Below, in pieces: positions 10,515-22,462 of a stretch of 64,000 nucleotides of DNA. The position numbers and the translations under genes are program-made. Numbering within the stretch: the stretch's first letter is position 1; the number at the start of each line of letters is the position of its first letter. The notes below the pieces were generated by a model that was given only the letters and a program-made list of their open reading frames with translations, made no database searches and was not told the origin of the DNA. The DNA is from Collybiopsis luxurians FD-317 M1 (lineage: Eukaryota; Basidiomycota; Agaricomycetes; Agaricales; Omphalotaceae), in NCBI GenBank assembly GCA_000827265.1, contig KN834763.1, positions 124,001 to 188,000 on the forward strand, written 5' to 3'.

Positions 10515-12992
10515 ATGAACAATCTTTTTTATTTTATTTTCCATCCCTTCTTATTCCTCAGCCGTTTTTTGGGCCAGCATCCAGAAGACGAAAGCATCGA
10601 TGTTTTTTACGCGCTTTCTCTCTGTTTCGCCGCTGGAATTTGGCTTGTGGTTCAGCGTCAACGACGGTCGAAGAATTCTCCGATTCCATTCGCATTCAAT
10701 GCACCCAAGGTACCAATTCCAAATAAGCCTGTTGCTTGTAGCCTTATTTCTTTACAGGAAGCCGATCCAAACTGGACTTCAGTCAAAATTCAAAACCCCA
10801 CCTTGGAATCTCACCTCGAGGATGTAAATATTCAACCTATGATGCTTCCGGACAGAAGATACATCACTTGTTTTGATCCAAGTAATGGCCTTCACCTTGC
10901 AACAGTTCTCGCAGACAGTGAAGCAGAAATCGCGGCGAAAATAGAAAAGGCTCGGGTAGCGCAAAAAAGCTGGGTGTATACGGATTTCACGAAAAGGAGA
11001 CGGGTTATTCGTAGTCTGCAGAAATGGATGGTTGAAAATCAGGATCTTTGTGCAAGAGTAGCGTGTCGTGATACGGGAAAGACGCGTAAGTTGCTGGCTC
11101 AAACCCCCGACACTTTATTCTCAATGTATAACAGTCATTGACGCGGCTCTGGGAGAGATTCTGGTTACTTGCTGCAAGATGGAATGGATTATGGACCACG
11201 GCGAAGAGTATCTCAGGCCCGAGTCTAGAAAATCCAACTTGATCCAGATTTACAAGAAGTCGGAAGTACACTATGATCCCAAAGGTGTTGTCGCGGCAAT
11301 AGTCTCCTGGAATTATCGTAAGTATATTTTCTTCGCAACGGTGCTAGTATTCTGATGTCAAATAGCGCTACATAACGCCTGGTCTCCCATTCTCGCATCC
11401 ATCTTCTCTGGCAACGGCGTTGTGCTCAAGTGTTCCGAGAACGTGATATGGTCTACCAGTTGGTTCGTTAACATAATCAAGAATTGCCTTGAGGCTTGCG
11501 GCCACGATCCTGAACTAGTGCAGGTTTGTATTCCCTATCTCTTCACTTGCGTGAGGTGGTTATTTACGTTTCGATAGCTCGTCTGTTGCTGGCCGGAACA
11601 GGCCGCAGCTTTGACTAGATCACCTCACATTAAGCATATTACTTTCATCGGTTCCGAAACCGTTGGTCGAAAGGTATACGAACCGCACATAGAAGCGAAA
11701 ATTGTTGCTCATGAGGACTTTTAGATTGCGCAAGACGCTACGGTACACTTAACACCTGTGACATTGGAGCTCGGTGGCAAAGATCCCGCCATTATCCTCC
11801 CGAACACCAACCTTGAACAATGGATCAGTACCTGGATGCGAGGTATCTTGTAGGATAAACTTTTCTAACTCAAAGCGACCCGTGTTTGACTAATAGCTCC
11901 TTCAATTCAGTCAAAATGCAGGTCAAAATTGTATCGGTATCGAAAAACTCATTGTCCACGTCGACCAATATGATGATTTGTACGACATGCTCAAGGAACG
12001 GATTGAGAAACTTCGATGTGGTTCTGTTACTTTACCTTCCGACCAGGGATATCTATCGCCTGTCGATGTTGGGGCTATGATATCTAATAACCGTTTCGAT
12101 GCTTTGGAGGCACTTATCAAGCAAGCTGAAGAGGACGGCGCGAAGATTGTCAACGGAGAACGCTATCAACATGTGTATCATGATCAGGGAACGTATTTCT
12201 TACCTACGTTGGTCGGTCTTACCCAGAATTCAGCGGCGATCGCCCAGCAAGAACGTATGTATTTTCTCTGTTATGAGGTCCGTTACCAATTCTTAATCTG
12301 ATACCACAGTTTTTGCGCCAATTGCTCTGGTCATGGGATACGAAACTGTCGAAGAAGCTATCGAGCTTGCTAATGGCACCCGATACGGCCTGGGAGCAAG
12401 CGTGTTCGGCCCTGACCAGAAATTGTGCCTCGAGGTAGCAGAAGAGCTGGAATGCGGAATGGTCGCCGTCAATGACTTTGCCGTGTTTTATGTGGGTTTT
12501 ATCATGCATCTTGGCCTTCATACATATCATTCTGATTTTTTTTTTCTTTTTGTTTCAGATGAAGTGAGTGGCAGGCGGCGAGTAAATGGCATTTTACTAA
12601 CCATTGTTATAGTCAAGACTTACCTTTCGGGGGAACCAAAGCCAGTGGGTATGGACGATTTGGTAAGTCTTAAAATCTGACTTCGGGGCACAATTTCTCA
12701 ATGATGATGCTTTCAGGCGGCCCGGAAGGTCTGCGGTCCCTGTGTAACCCGAAAGTCATCGTATACGATTGGTGGCCATCTTTGATCCAAACTTCAATAC
12801 CAAAGGTGCTAGACTATCCCATTCGTTCATTGGGTACCAGCTTGTGCGTATAACATCAGTCTTTTCCCAGTGGAGCATGTACTGACACGAAACAGCGAAT
12901 TCACTTCAGGCTTGATACGCTTTTTCTATGCGGACACTTGGAGAGCGCGTATACAGGGCCTCATTACTGTGATACAAGCTCAGAGAAAATGA
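10515..12992 (+). CDS. MSC7: Membrane-anchored aldehyde dehydrogenase, Msc7 type
   Basis: NAD(P)-dependent aldehyde dehydrogenase with an N-terminal membrane segment (about residues 28-48), like yeast Msc7. The order of motifs is: ITCFDPSNGLHLATV, WVYTDFTKRRRVIRSLQKWM, RDTGKT, GVVAAIVSWNYPLHNAW, GNGVVLKCSENVIWS, HITFIGSETVGRK, VTLELGGKDPAIILP with the conserved glutamate, NAGQNCIGIEK with the catalytic cysteine, FAPIALVMGYETVEEAIELANG, and PFGGTKASGYGRFGG. The N-terminal exon and at least eight introns read cleanly. The segment VNDFAVFY-MNQDLPFGG needs a 5-nt exon (12559-12563). The C-terminal hydrophobic/aromatic region ends at IQAQRK, stop 12990-12992. Membrane topology and natural substrate are inferred from the family; yeast Msc7 itself is poorly understood. 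Confidence 0.92.
12559..12563 (+). other. 5-nt microexon of the aldehyde dehydrogenase
   Basis: ATGAA is preceded by TTTGTTTCAG and followed by GTGAGT. The downstream intron ends at ATAG (12612). The exon gives Met-Asn split across the junction and joins VFY to QDLPFGGTKASG in frame, matching the family's N-x-DLPFGG motif. Confidence 0.75.
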
Positions 12993-13222
12993 GTTCGATC
13001 CATGTAGCCATATACCATTGCTTGCGAATACAATTATATTTCTTATCTCGAATAAGTAATTGGCATGGATTACATTAGGATATTGATGGAACCAAGCTAA
13101 GAACGAGCTTGAATGCCCTTTTAAATGACATACTTGAGATGATTATGTGATACAATGAATATGCAAGGAATATAAGTACAGTCGCGTTTGTGAATCACAT
13201 CTTCAAGTGTTTGGTTTTGATT

Positions 13223-14595
13223 TTACAGTGGCGACGATTCAAGAGCACTAGGGAAGTTCCAGCTTCCTAAGTTCATGGAGCCCCCGTCTTCCGCGAAGAA
13301 ACTCGTTGGAAACAGTCTTAAGCTTGACTCTGGGTAGTCGTGTGAATGCGACTCGGAAAAGAGGAGATCTGGCTTCGGAGGCAAGTTTTCCAGAGGAGGT
13401 TGCTGAATGAGTCCGAGGCCTTCGGCGATGTCGGTCGCAGAAGGAACAAGGGGTGACAGGAATGGAGGAGGCTTGAACGAATCTCCTACATCGTTTAAAC
13501 TGGTGAACGTGAACGAAGGACGCGGATCCGGTGTGTGAGAATAAATGTCAAAAGCGGGCGCCTAAAAACGAAATTGAACAAAGACTAGAAGGAAAACAAA
13601 GAAATGAAAGCCTACAAGTTCAGAATTAATCCATTGAGCAGACAGGGTAGGGTCCGACGAAGGGGAGGGTGGCTCCGTAAAAGAGGGAAGGAACGCGTTA
13701 ATAGTTGCGTCGTACGATAGATTAGGGGACATGAACTGTATATCAGCCGGCGACGAACAAGTAGAAGGCGGTACGCTGGGGAACGGATGGTCGTTCATGA
13801 AAGTGCCTTCAAAGGCGAGACTTCCATAATCACTGTCACGGATGTGCGAGTAAGACATATTTGGGAAAGCTGACGGGGGAGCAATAATGGCGCCTTCGAC
13901 GAAGCTGCCCGATGGAGAAGAGACGGAGGATGGGGATGATGATGATGGGGAAGACGCTACCGAGAAAAGAGGTACATCATACAAAGTATCGGGATTCCTG
14001 CTGAGGCTGTGATCCTCTTGCTTGGGTTTCTTCTCTCGAGAGGAAGGAGCTGCAGGACCGAGGATCCGCGTATACTTCTCTCTCAGTTCTCTAATGCCAT
14101 CGTTGTCCTCCCCAGGCTTTGCGTCCTTACATCTGCCCTTCCGCGCCGACCCCTTAGCAGCAGGAGTGAACTTGTAGCCTGGATACATCAATTGATGTTC
14201 TCTACGAAGCCTTGCCGCTTCGTCAATCCAAGGCTGCTTTTCTTCCGGGGGTAACAGGTTCCAACATTGGCCAATGACTTTGCTCAGCTGTTGTTGGCGT
14301 TTTTCCACAGATTCAGGGATAGTCTTTTTCTTCAGCATATAGGAGCGAAAAAGCATAAACGGGTTGGGTGGACGCGGAATATGCGTCGAGGGAGGCTTGG
14401 GGTCTGCATCGCGAGATGGCTGACAGGAATCAGGACGCGTCAACTGCATCTGTGGCAGCTGTGAAAGGGAAATAGGACTAGGAAAGTCGTCTAGATCGGA
14501 CGCTGAAGATGGCATATGGGACAGATCTGAGGAAAGAAGACGTGTTAGTCATGGAAAATAGCAGGATACGCAAGTTGCTTACGATCTGCGTTCAT
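13223..14595 (-). CDS. HMG-box transcription factor
   Basis: Single MATA-type HMG box at about residues 55-125: IPRPPNPFMLFRSYMLKK, VEKRQQQLSKVIGQCWN, LPPEEKQPWIDEAARLRREH and YPGYKFTPA. Such proteins bind and bend DNA, and in basidiomycetes include mating- and development-related regulators. I place the start at the ATG at 14595: a 13-nt first exon (M-N-A-D-) ends at a GTAAGC donor, and the second exon starts after TTTCCTCAG and continues LSHMPSS. The rest is Ser/Pro-rich and probably disordered. An intron near 13562-13616 leads to a last exon containing PRPSFTFTSL and ending at 13223. Flanking genes give no hint of a mating-type locus, so no specific regulator name is justified. Confidence 0.85.
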
Positions 14596-16041
14596 TGCTG
14601 GATGTGGCACGAAGCAAAAGATGATGATGGTGGAAGCTGGAACGCGATTTTCTCTTTTATATTCTACGGATGGGGCTTATCGGTTCAGTCCCTCACGAGA
14701 TCCCGACAGCTTTTCTCCCAATGACAGCATAGAAATGGGGAGACGCGCCTTTCCCTCTCGGTCCCGTGAGTGCGAGGACATAGCAAGCCGGCAACTTCCC
14801 TTGCCTCGTTGCAAAATTGATCCAAGTCATGGGGAACGAGTTCATTGTTCTGTCAGTACAATGAAATTTTTCCCAGCGTATGACGTTCAATGATCTTGCG
14901 CTATAGCTGTAGTTCGTCCTCACGGCGTACACACTAGTCGCGCCCAACGCGGTCGAAGCGTGGTGGCGCAAGAGCAAGTAGCGCACCTGGAGAATGGCTC
15001 CTTTGATCAGCAGGGTATCGGGTAACAGTGGAAATAAGGGACTACAACTAATAATACAAGCATTTTTGTAAACAAGGGCGGGACTGGGCGCTTCACTTCC
15101 TAAATTGGCAATTCCCGAACCATCACCAAATTGTCCCAAACATTACACCTACATTATAATGGAGGTGCACGGTGTGATATGACCATTGTACCGGATTTCA
15201 GATGTGATCATGGCAGTATAACACCCTATTCCTCGAGTATAAGGTCGGTATAACTCTATATCATACGATATAAAGTTTGGGACTTTTGGCGATGGTGACC
15301 TGAGTACGGATGCAAATAGTAAATACACGCGCAAACTAGTAAGAGCCCCGAGTCGTTTTAGTGAGCTTCAAATATATAGACGACTATGCGTCAGGAGCTA
15401 TTAGGTCGTCATCTGACATCAGTTCGACTGGTGAGCGCTTCTGCTGTGAGATACTAGCTGTCCCTGGGAGTATACTTTCAACTCAGCAGAGAGCCTCTGA
15501 TTGACTATTTAGACTCTTAAAACTTCCTCGGCCAGATTTTCCGAAATACAGCTCCGACCCATAAACTGAACGAAGCGAACTCGTTTCTAAAATTAGAACT
15601 TATTCAACGGGGAAATTACTAGACTTGGCGGACCAAATCCGGAGCGAAGGTGCAAGCAGGACTGTGAGCACTCAGCCCTCAGCGACAGGGTAAATTTGAA
15701 CGGAATCACTCTTCCAAATGTGTGAGTAAGCGCGCTTCATAATGTAAGCTACATAATGAGTACCCAATTCTAACGTATGAGTACCTTAAAAGGATTATTC
15801 ATTAAGTATACTTTCAATCCGCCCGAAACTTCGAGGATTGAACAGATCGATGGACTTTTGTCACCAGGTCTTGGCATAAGTTCGGGCGTCTACTGCGAGG
15901 AAAGACCGTAGGCTGGACGATCTATCAGGTCAGAGCGCTTTAAGCAGCACAGAGGGCCATTTCATGTCAGATATTACCGTAGTTTTTCCTGGATGAATAC
16001 TTGAATTAATTCCATAATGTATATAAGAAACTAGCTGTCGC
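14596..16041. other. Intergenic, divergent HMG-box and CE1 promoters
   Basis: About 1.4 kb with no convincing gene on either strand. It serves as upstream sequence for the HMG-box gene (leftward) and the first CE1 gene (rightward). The only clear element is the TATA box at its right end. Confidence 0.4.
16020..16027 (+). promoter_or_regulatory. TATA box of CE1 copy 1
   Basis: TATATAAG lies 52 bp upstream of the chosen ATG at 16072. Copy 2 has a similar element at a similar distance. Confidence 0.5.
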
Positions 16042-16071
16042 ATGTCCAGCATTGCATTCTGGGACTCAAGG

Positions 16072-17595
16072 ATGTATCGCCCCGGTTTACTATCTGCCCT
16101 GTGCTTACTTTTCTCTCCCCTCGCAAATGCTGCTACACAACCGTTAGTTCAGGTGAGCCCTGCTTTGTGATATGCTTGTTTGCGAATAAGAATCTTTTAT
16201 TGACTGTCATTGTGATTTAGGTTACAGCAAGTGCGACTGATCACCGCCGGGCGGAAGCTGCTACTGAGCTTTTCTTACTACAGATATTGGACCAAACCCC
16301 AACAATGTAGGGATGTTCGTGTACAAACCTGCGAAACTGGCTTCGCCTCTTCCTCTTATCGTTGCCATCCACGAGTGTACGGCGTCAGCAACAATCTATT
16401 TCGAAAGTACCCAGTATGCGACCCTTGCGGATCAGTACGGATTCATGGTGGTCTATCCAAACTCTCCGCGCTCGGGAAGTTGCTTCGACGTCAACACCCC
16501 TCAAACTCTGACACATAACGGAGGAGGAGACTCTCAGGGAATCGCATCAATGGTTACTTATTCCATCGCAACTTATGGAGTAGACCCTAGCCTGGTCTTT
16601 GTCACTGGAACCTCGTCCGGAGGTGAGAAGGGATTTATCGAGAAACAAGCATATTTTCTAAATTAAAGACAGCAATGATGACCAATGTCATGGCTGGCTC
16701 ATACCCTGAGCTTTTCCAGGCGGCCTCGGTCTACTCTGGTGTACCGTTTGGATGCTTTGGTGGAGCTAGCGCATGGAACTCTCAATGCGCCGACGGTGAC
16801 CTCATCCAGACCCCTCAGCAATGGGTAAGTACAGTTTTGTAATCAGAGACGGTTTTCACTGAAATGAGATCCAGGGACAAGAAGTCTTCAACGCCTACCC
16901 GGGCTACACAGGTAGCCGTCCCAAGGTTTGCAAAGAGTACTTCATCTGTTTATTTACGGGAGCTGACAAGTCAAAAGATGATGCTCTGGCACGGAACGGC
17001 CGACACGACACTTTATTACCCCAATTACGGCGAAGAAATCAAGCAGTGGACTGATGTCTTTGGTCTCTCTCAAACTCCTACTACTACAACTCAAAATGAT
17101 CCCCAGAGTGGTTACGTACGTCAGTTAAAGAATATGTGGTATGATGAGCTCACCCTCGACGCAGACGATGACAACATATGGTTCCGAAGTTGTGGGTTAC
17201 TCGGCTGCTGGCGTTGGACATACTGTACCGGTTCATGAGACAATTGATTTGGCGTGGTTCGGTATCACGTATGTTGCTTGCAGCATTGATTTGGTAGGCC
17301 ACTTATCCTTTCAATAGTGGATCGACTGGTACAGGTACCGGAAGTGGTGGAACTGGAGGCACTGGTACAGGAGGAGGCACTGGTACGGGAGGAGGCACTG
17401 GTACGGGAGGTTCTGGATCTACAGGGGGGACGTCAGCCGAATGGGGTCAATGGTAAGTATCGTGAAATCTCATTTACTACCTCCAGTCTCTGATAAACGG
17501 CTAGCGGAGGAATTGGGTGGACGGGACCTACAGCCTGCGTTGCTGGGACCACTTGCACTGTTATTAATGCGTACTACAGCCAGTGCTTGCCTTGA
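16072..17595 (+). CDS. Secreted CE1 acetyl xylan esterase with CBM1 (copy 1)
   Basis: Carbohydrate esterase family 1 enzyme expected to remove acetyl groups from xylan, anchored to cellulose by a C-terminal CBM1. The ATG at 16072 starts a signal peptide ([20 protein letters not shown]); an in-frame ATG 30 bp upstream would disturb it. After two introns come [56 protein letters not shown] and [22 protein letters not shown], split by an intron before [14 protein letters not shown], carries the nucleophilic serine. MMLWHGTAD and VGHTVPVHE supply the Asp and His of the triad. A Gly/Thr-rich linker coded by near-identical GGAGGCACTGGTAC units near 17350-17410 leads to the CBM1 ([18 protein letters not shown], then QCLP) split by an intron at 17453-17514. 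Stop at 17593-17595. Confidence 0.92.
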
Positions 17596-18212
17596 GAAGG
17601 TCAATTGTATAAGAGTTGTTACCAGGATTGTCAGTATACTTGATATTGTACAATACATGAACTATAAAAGCGCTGAGTGCCTGCACAATTGTCTGTCAAG
17701 TTCAGTTCTTCAAATTGTGCCCATTAGGAATATGACAATTGAGGATGTTAAGGCTGTCAAGATCAACATAAAGAATTATTGCAGTGGTTCTGCAGCGCTT
17801 TCGAATCACTTAAAGGAATGTAAAATAATCTGAAGCAAAGAACAGCCGGAGTCATAAAATAACAAAAAAATAGAGACCGGGAATGAATGTGAATTCTTTG
17901 AGCACTCGCAATTTCAAGCTTTGACATTTCTATATTTGGAAGTGCGACAAAGACTCTTGGCATATCACTACCTATTCAGGAATCATGCGAGAATGACCAA
18001 CCCCTGATCTATATTCTCATTGTTCAGAGCAATGTACAGCCCTCATTCCTTGTCAGCTGGTGCCGCAAGTTATAACCCCCGTCCGTAGTTTCTCCCGCAT
18101 GTACACTTTAGTATGACTTTTCTCACTGTGTTTATTTCTAGGTTATTTCGCTTACTGTATAAAAGGTCTACAGACCAAGGAAATAATGACGGTAAGCGAT
18201 CTTCCCTCGAAC
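17596..18212. other. Intergenic between the tandem CE1 genes
   Basis: About 600 bp with no gene seen. The right end is the promoter of CE1 copy 2 with a TATA element at 18158-18165. The spacer is not visibly similar to the sequence upstream of copy 1 except close to the gene. Confidence 0.4.
18158..18165 (+). promoter_or_regulatory. TATA box of CE1 copy 2
   Basis: TATAAAAG lies 55 bp upstream of the ATG at 18213. Confidence 0.5.
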
Positions 18213-19737
18213 ATGCGCTACTTATCTGCCCTGTGTTTACTTTTCTTTCCCCTCGTGAATGCCGCTACGCAACCGTTGGTTCAGGTGTAAGTTATAATTT
18301 CATTTGACTCTACGATGTCCCCTCAAAATTATACCTTGATCTTGCGCGGCAGTACTGCCAATATAGGCCCAAATCCCAACAATGTAGGGATGTTCGTGTA
18401 CAAACCTGCGAAACTGGCTTCGCCTCTTCCTCTTATCGTTGCCATCCACGAGTGTACGGCGTCAGCAACAATCTATTTTGAAAGTACCCAGTACGCAAAC
18501 CTCGCGGATGAACATGGCTTTATAGTGGTCTATCCAAACTCTCCTCGTGCAGGAAGTTGTTTCGACGTCAATACCCCCCAAACACTGACACATAATGGAG
18601 GAGGAGACTCTCAGGGTATCGCATCAATGGTTACTTACTCCATCGCAACCTATGGAGTAGATCCTAGCCTTGTCTTTGTCACCGGAACCTCGTCTGGAGG
18701 TGAGAAGGGATTTATCGAGAAACAAGCATAATTTCTAAATTAAAAACAGCGATGATGACCAATGTCATGGCTGGCTCATATCCTGAGCTTTTCCAGGCGG
18801 CCTCCGTTTACTCCGGTGTAGCCTTTGGGTGCTTTGCCGGCCCTAATGCGTGGAACACTCAATGCGCCGAGGGTGAACTCATTCAGACCCCTCAGCAATG
18901 GGTAAGTAGATTTTTTCCATCGAATTTTCTTCAGCACCGCTAAACTGAGACACAGGGACAAGAAGTATTCAATGCCTTCCCGGGATACACAGGCAGTCGT
19001 CCAAGAATGATGCTATGGCACGGCACGGCCGATGAGACCTTATTATATCCAAACTTTGGTGAAGAAATCAAGCAGTGGACGGATGTTTTCGGTCTTTCTC
19101 AAACTCCTACCACTACGACCCTTAATAGCCCTCAGGAAGGTACTCTGACCTGTCATTCCAAGTGAAATTCAACTGATGCCCAATGGTGTCCCACATAGGG
19201 TACACAATGACGACGTATGGTTCTGAGGTGGTCGGATTTTCGGCTGCGGGTGAGACCTTTCTTATACGAACAAGCAAGATATACACTGAGGATTCATTAT
19301 ATGCGCATATAGGCGTCGGACATACAGTTCCGGTCCATGAAACCAACGATTTGGCCTGGTTTGGAATTACGTATGTCATTGTCATTCTCTCTATCTTTTT
19401 TGCACATACGGAAACTGACGCGCGGTTTAGAGGGACGACTAGTACGGGAACTGGAAGTGGGACTGGTACTGGTACTGGTACTGGAAGCACTGGAAGCACT
19501 GGAACCGCTGCCGAGTTTGGCCAGGTGAGTTTCATTGAGCTCTTGTTGGACCCTCATCCTAAATGACTGCCTTTTTCCAGTGGTAAGTATCGTTGACGTG
19601 CGTCTGAATGCTTTCTTGACCGGCTTTTTTTGGTCTTCAGCGGAGGCATTGGATGGACCGGTCCAACAGCCTGCGTTTCCGGGTCAGCTTGCACTGAAAT
19701 CAATGCATACTTCAGTCAATGCCTGCCTCCTGCTTGA
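18213..19737 (+). CDS. Secreted CE1 acetyl xylan esterase with CBM1 (copy 2)
   Basis: Tandem paralogue of the upstream CE1 gene, in the same direction. The ATG at 18213 begins a signal peptide ([17 protein letters not shown]). The mature part runs [56 protein letters not shown] then [34 protein letters not shown] and VGHTVPVHE, so the Ser-Asp-His set is present. The Gly/Thr/Ser linker is shorter than in copy 1. The CBM1 ([18 protein letters not shown], then FSQCLPPA) requires a 2-nt exon at 19581-19582 between two introns. Nucleotide identity to copy 1 is very high across 16300-16680 and 18377-18750, intron included, which suggests a recent duplication or gene conversion. Stop at 19735-19737. 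Confidence 0.92.
19581..19582 (+). other. 2-nt microexon in CE1 copy 2
   Basis: TG lies between TTTTTCCAG and GTAAGTAT, with introns of 56 nt (19525-19580) and 58 nt (19583-19640). Upstream the exon ends at CAG; downstream it starts C-GGA-GGC. Only CAG+TG+C restores Gln-Cys-Gly-Gly, the first cysteine of the CBM1. Copy 1 has CAATG contiguous at the same place and only the second intron, so copy 2 has one extra intron. Confidence 0.8.
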
Positions 19738-20017
19738 TACAAGCGTATAGCAAAGGTGTCACGAAATTTTCCAAATCAAGACAGCGATGTACACGTTCCA
19801 CGTCTCGTTTCTTGGTACGGGAGAAAATGGGAAATTATCAAGATTGCATTTATCATACTGAAAATGTTAAAGACTATGAGATCGCAGAAGGGCTCGCCGG
19901 AGATATGAGAGAAGCTGAGAATCACAAAAACAAAACTAACGATGATCAAATACATAATAAGTGAAAAGAGGATGGTAAATCGGACGCCATCGAAAGAGAC
20001 ATGTATATCCAGAAGTG

Positions 20018-22341
20018 TCAATATGGAAGTTCTGCCGCTGTGGTTTCCCAGGGGCAAGAGCGTCTAAATGAGTTATGCTGAACCGTCTGAGTCGGTCGGC
20101 GTCGAGAGCGAAAATCAAAGAATGAGTGCCGCCTAGGTTGACTGAGTTTTTCTGCGTCTCCTTTCTTCGGTACATTCGGTTTGGAAAAAACGCCCAGAAG
20201 TACATCTTTGCGAGGGCCACGGGGAAAGAATTTTACGGCCGGTGGACGTTGAGATTGGTTGGTGTTCTCTGTTGCATGAGTCCGGTATTGAGTTAGTTCG
20301 ACCGAAGAAAGAGGTGCAAGGAATGAGGAATTTTCGCCTCTTGCCGTCGCGTCACGCAGGTCAAGATCGTCCCAAAGTTCACAGCGGCCATCTGCACTTC
20401 TGATATCTTCCTTGACCCTCTTCAAGAGTGATAAGCGCTTTGAGACGGCGCGTAGCGGCGAAAGATTGGTTGCTAGTTGCCCAGGTGCCCGTTCTGCACC
20501 GAATACACCTTGTACAGCCTCAGAAAGTCGTCTAGATGCACGCTCAAAGCCGGTTCGACTCTTTGAAATTTTTGTATCGCTATTATCTTGATCGGCTAAC
20601 ATATCCATCTCCCATCCTCTCTTTCCGTACCAGTTTCGACATCTATTCCACTGATCTTGACATTTGTCGCATGGCTGGGTCCCCGAAATAGGTCTTGAAA
20701 GCGTACCTGGTGAGCCAGTGGCATCGAAAGTGAACCCAAACCCGCATGAAGTACAGCGCGGGAGAGCAGGCATAGGTGTAGGAGGTAGGAGACTGTCATA
20801 GGTATTTCCCAGCGATCGACGAGGAGGGGTTTGAGGTTGAAGGGGGAGCGACACTTGTAAGGTCGAGATTGGGATCAGAGAAAGTGGATCAGGAAGGGTG
20901 GAAGTTTCCTGAATTTCAGGTGTCGGAAATGTCAAAGTGAGGGCTGGAGGGGACAGGAGATTCTGAGATAAGTGGTATTCGGTATCCGACAAAGCTAATA
21001 GGTGGTACATCGTGAGTGTCTTGTTATACATGGGAGGAAATTTAAAGATTGACCCACATGAGTTACCGCCAGAGTCCGTCGACTTTAGAACAAATGACAT
21101 CCGTCTGACGCGAGAATTGACTGAATCAACGTCATTTACATCTTCATACTTACGGAACTGCACGCGAAAATTGTCGACATTAAAGGCATCGTTGATTTAA
21201 AGTAGCGCATATACCTACCTTGTCCTGAGGCTCGGTCTCCAAACGAGGTTCCGGTTTCCAGTCTGTTTCGTCAAAAGCAAACTCGGAATGGAAATGCATT
21301 TCGTTGTTGCCATCTAGCACGGATGAATCGCTGTAATACGCTAGAATGCCGTCAACGTCTTCCAACGTATTGGGGTCTTCAATGATCGGCGAAAGCTCGA
21401 GAACAGAGGGAAAGTTGTCAAGATGCGCATGTGAAGAACCAATCCGAGGACGTGAAGATAGCGAAGCAGGAAAAGACGATAGAAAAGGAAAAGAGCTTAA
21501 GGGATAGTTACCCTCACTATCGGAGGGGTCGAATGAAGAGCAGGAGGAGGTAGATGACTCTATTTCATGTGTTTCGCAGCCGCGTTTGACCGAGTTGAGG
21601 TATTCCAGAGGTTGACTTTGAGACTTAACATGAAAGGACTGTATGGAAGGAGTGAAAATAGTATTAAGTAGTCAATGAAGTTACTGACGCTTTCAACGCT
21701 TCCACTATCAAAACTAGCAGCATCAGTCGTCCTAGAGTATCCCGATTGTATTCTCTTGCTTGTCCGTCGAAGTGGCTTGTGGCTAGATAGAAAAAAATCT
21801 TCATGTTTTGGACGAATATTAGAAGAGTTCCTTGCTGTTTTTTGAGAAGGTCGAGGGGATGGAGACTCCTGCAAACCGATTACACACGAGCGCATATACT
21901 AGTTTTTTCTGTCACTTACGAGAAGGGAAGATGCGATAGCGGTTAATAGTTCAAGTCCTGAAATCTGAGCTTTACTCTGTGTCGAGTTCACGAAGTCAGT
22001 CAGTCCAATCATGGCATTTTGACCGGATGCGATGTACCGAAAGATTGTAGGAACAGCTACATGAGCAACAGCATATTGAGTTTTGAGCGGAGGAAGATCT
22101 TCTAATTCGATCGCTACTGGCAGATGCCCTTGAATTTGGTCGAGAGGGCGTTTCGCAGTTTGCGGCGGAAACATTGAAGTTGGAATCTATTGAGAGATAT
22201 AAACGGAAGGATCATTTCAATCTCGCCCATCGTAAAACTGACAAGAGGCTTGCGGGTGATATCTGTGATTACGAAAAGCAGTCGCGGTGTAATAGATTGG
22301 GTCTGGCTGTGAGGGAGGAACCTTGAAATGCTGATCAACAT
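20018..22341 (-). CDS. Unknown protein with CxxC pairs
   Basis: I do not recognise the family. Five exons read cleanly: from the ATG at 22341 (MLISISRF...), through IELEDLPPLKTQYAVAHVAV and GLTDFVNSTQSKAQISGLEL, then a Ser-rich region with PRPSQKTARNSSNIRPKHE. A long last exon (stop 20018) begins FRKYEDVNDVDSVNSRVRR. Its centre has four cysteines in two CxxC pairs, CTSCGFGF and CDKCQDQWNRC, about 30 residues apart, which could bind zinc. Around them are basic, Ser/Arg-rich segments such as SKSRTGFERASRRLSEAV and RHSFFDFRSRRRP. Much of the protein looks disordered. It is transcribed divergently from EAF1 with about 400 bp between the starts. The first exon and start codon are the least certain parts. 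Confidence 0.75.
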
Positions 22342-22462
22342 TCAACGTTGTTATTTACTTGTCAGAAGTACGACCCAGTAAAGACTTAGAACGGCTCACG
22401 GGTCTTGGTAGCACTATCGTCGATAGGGATTGGATAGCAGACTGTAACATGGCTGAAGTGAA

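Noticed and set aside
13223..14595. HMG-box gene as a mating-type (MAT) locus
   Set aside because: No homeodomain pair, pheromone or pheromone-receptor genes are nearby; single HMG-box regulators are common in these fungi.
16200..16320. CE1 copy 1 N-terminus broken relative to copy 2
   Set aside because: A second short intron (GTGCGA...CTACAG) gives [13 protein letters not shown], the same residues as in copy 2.
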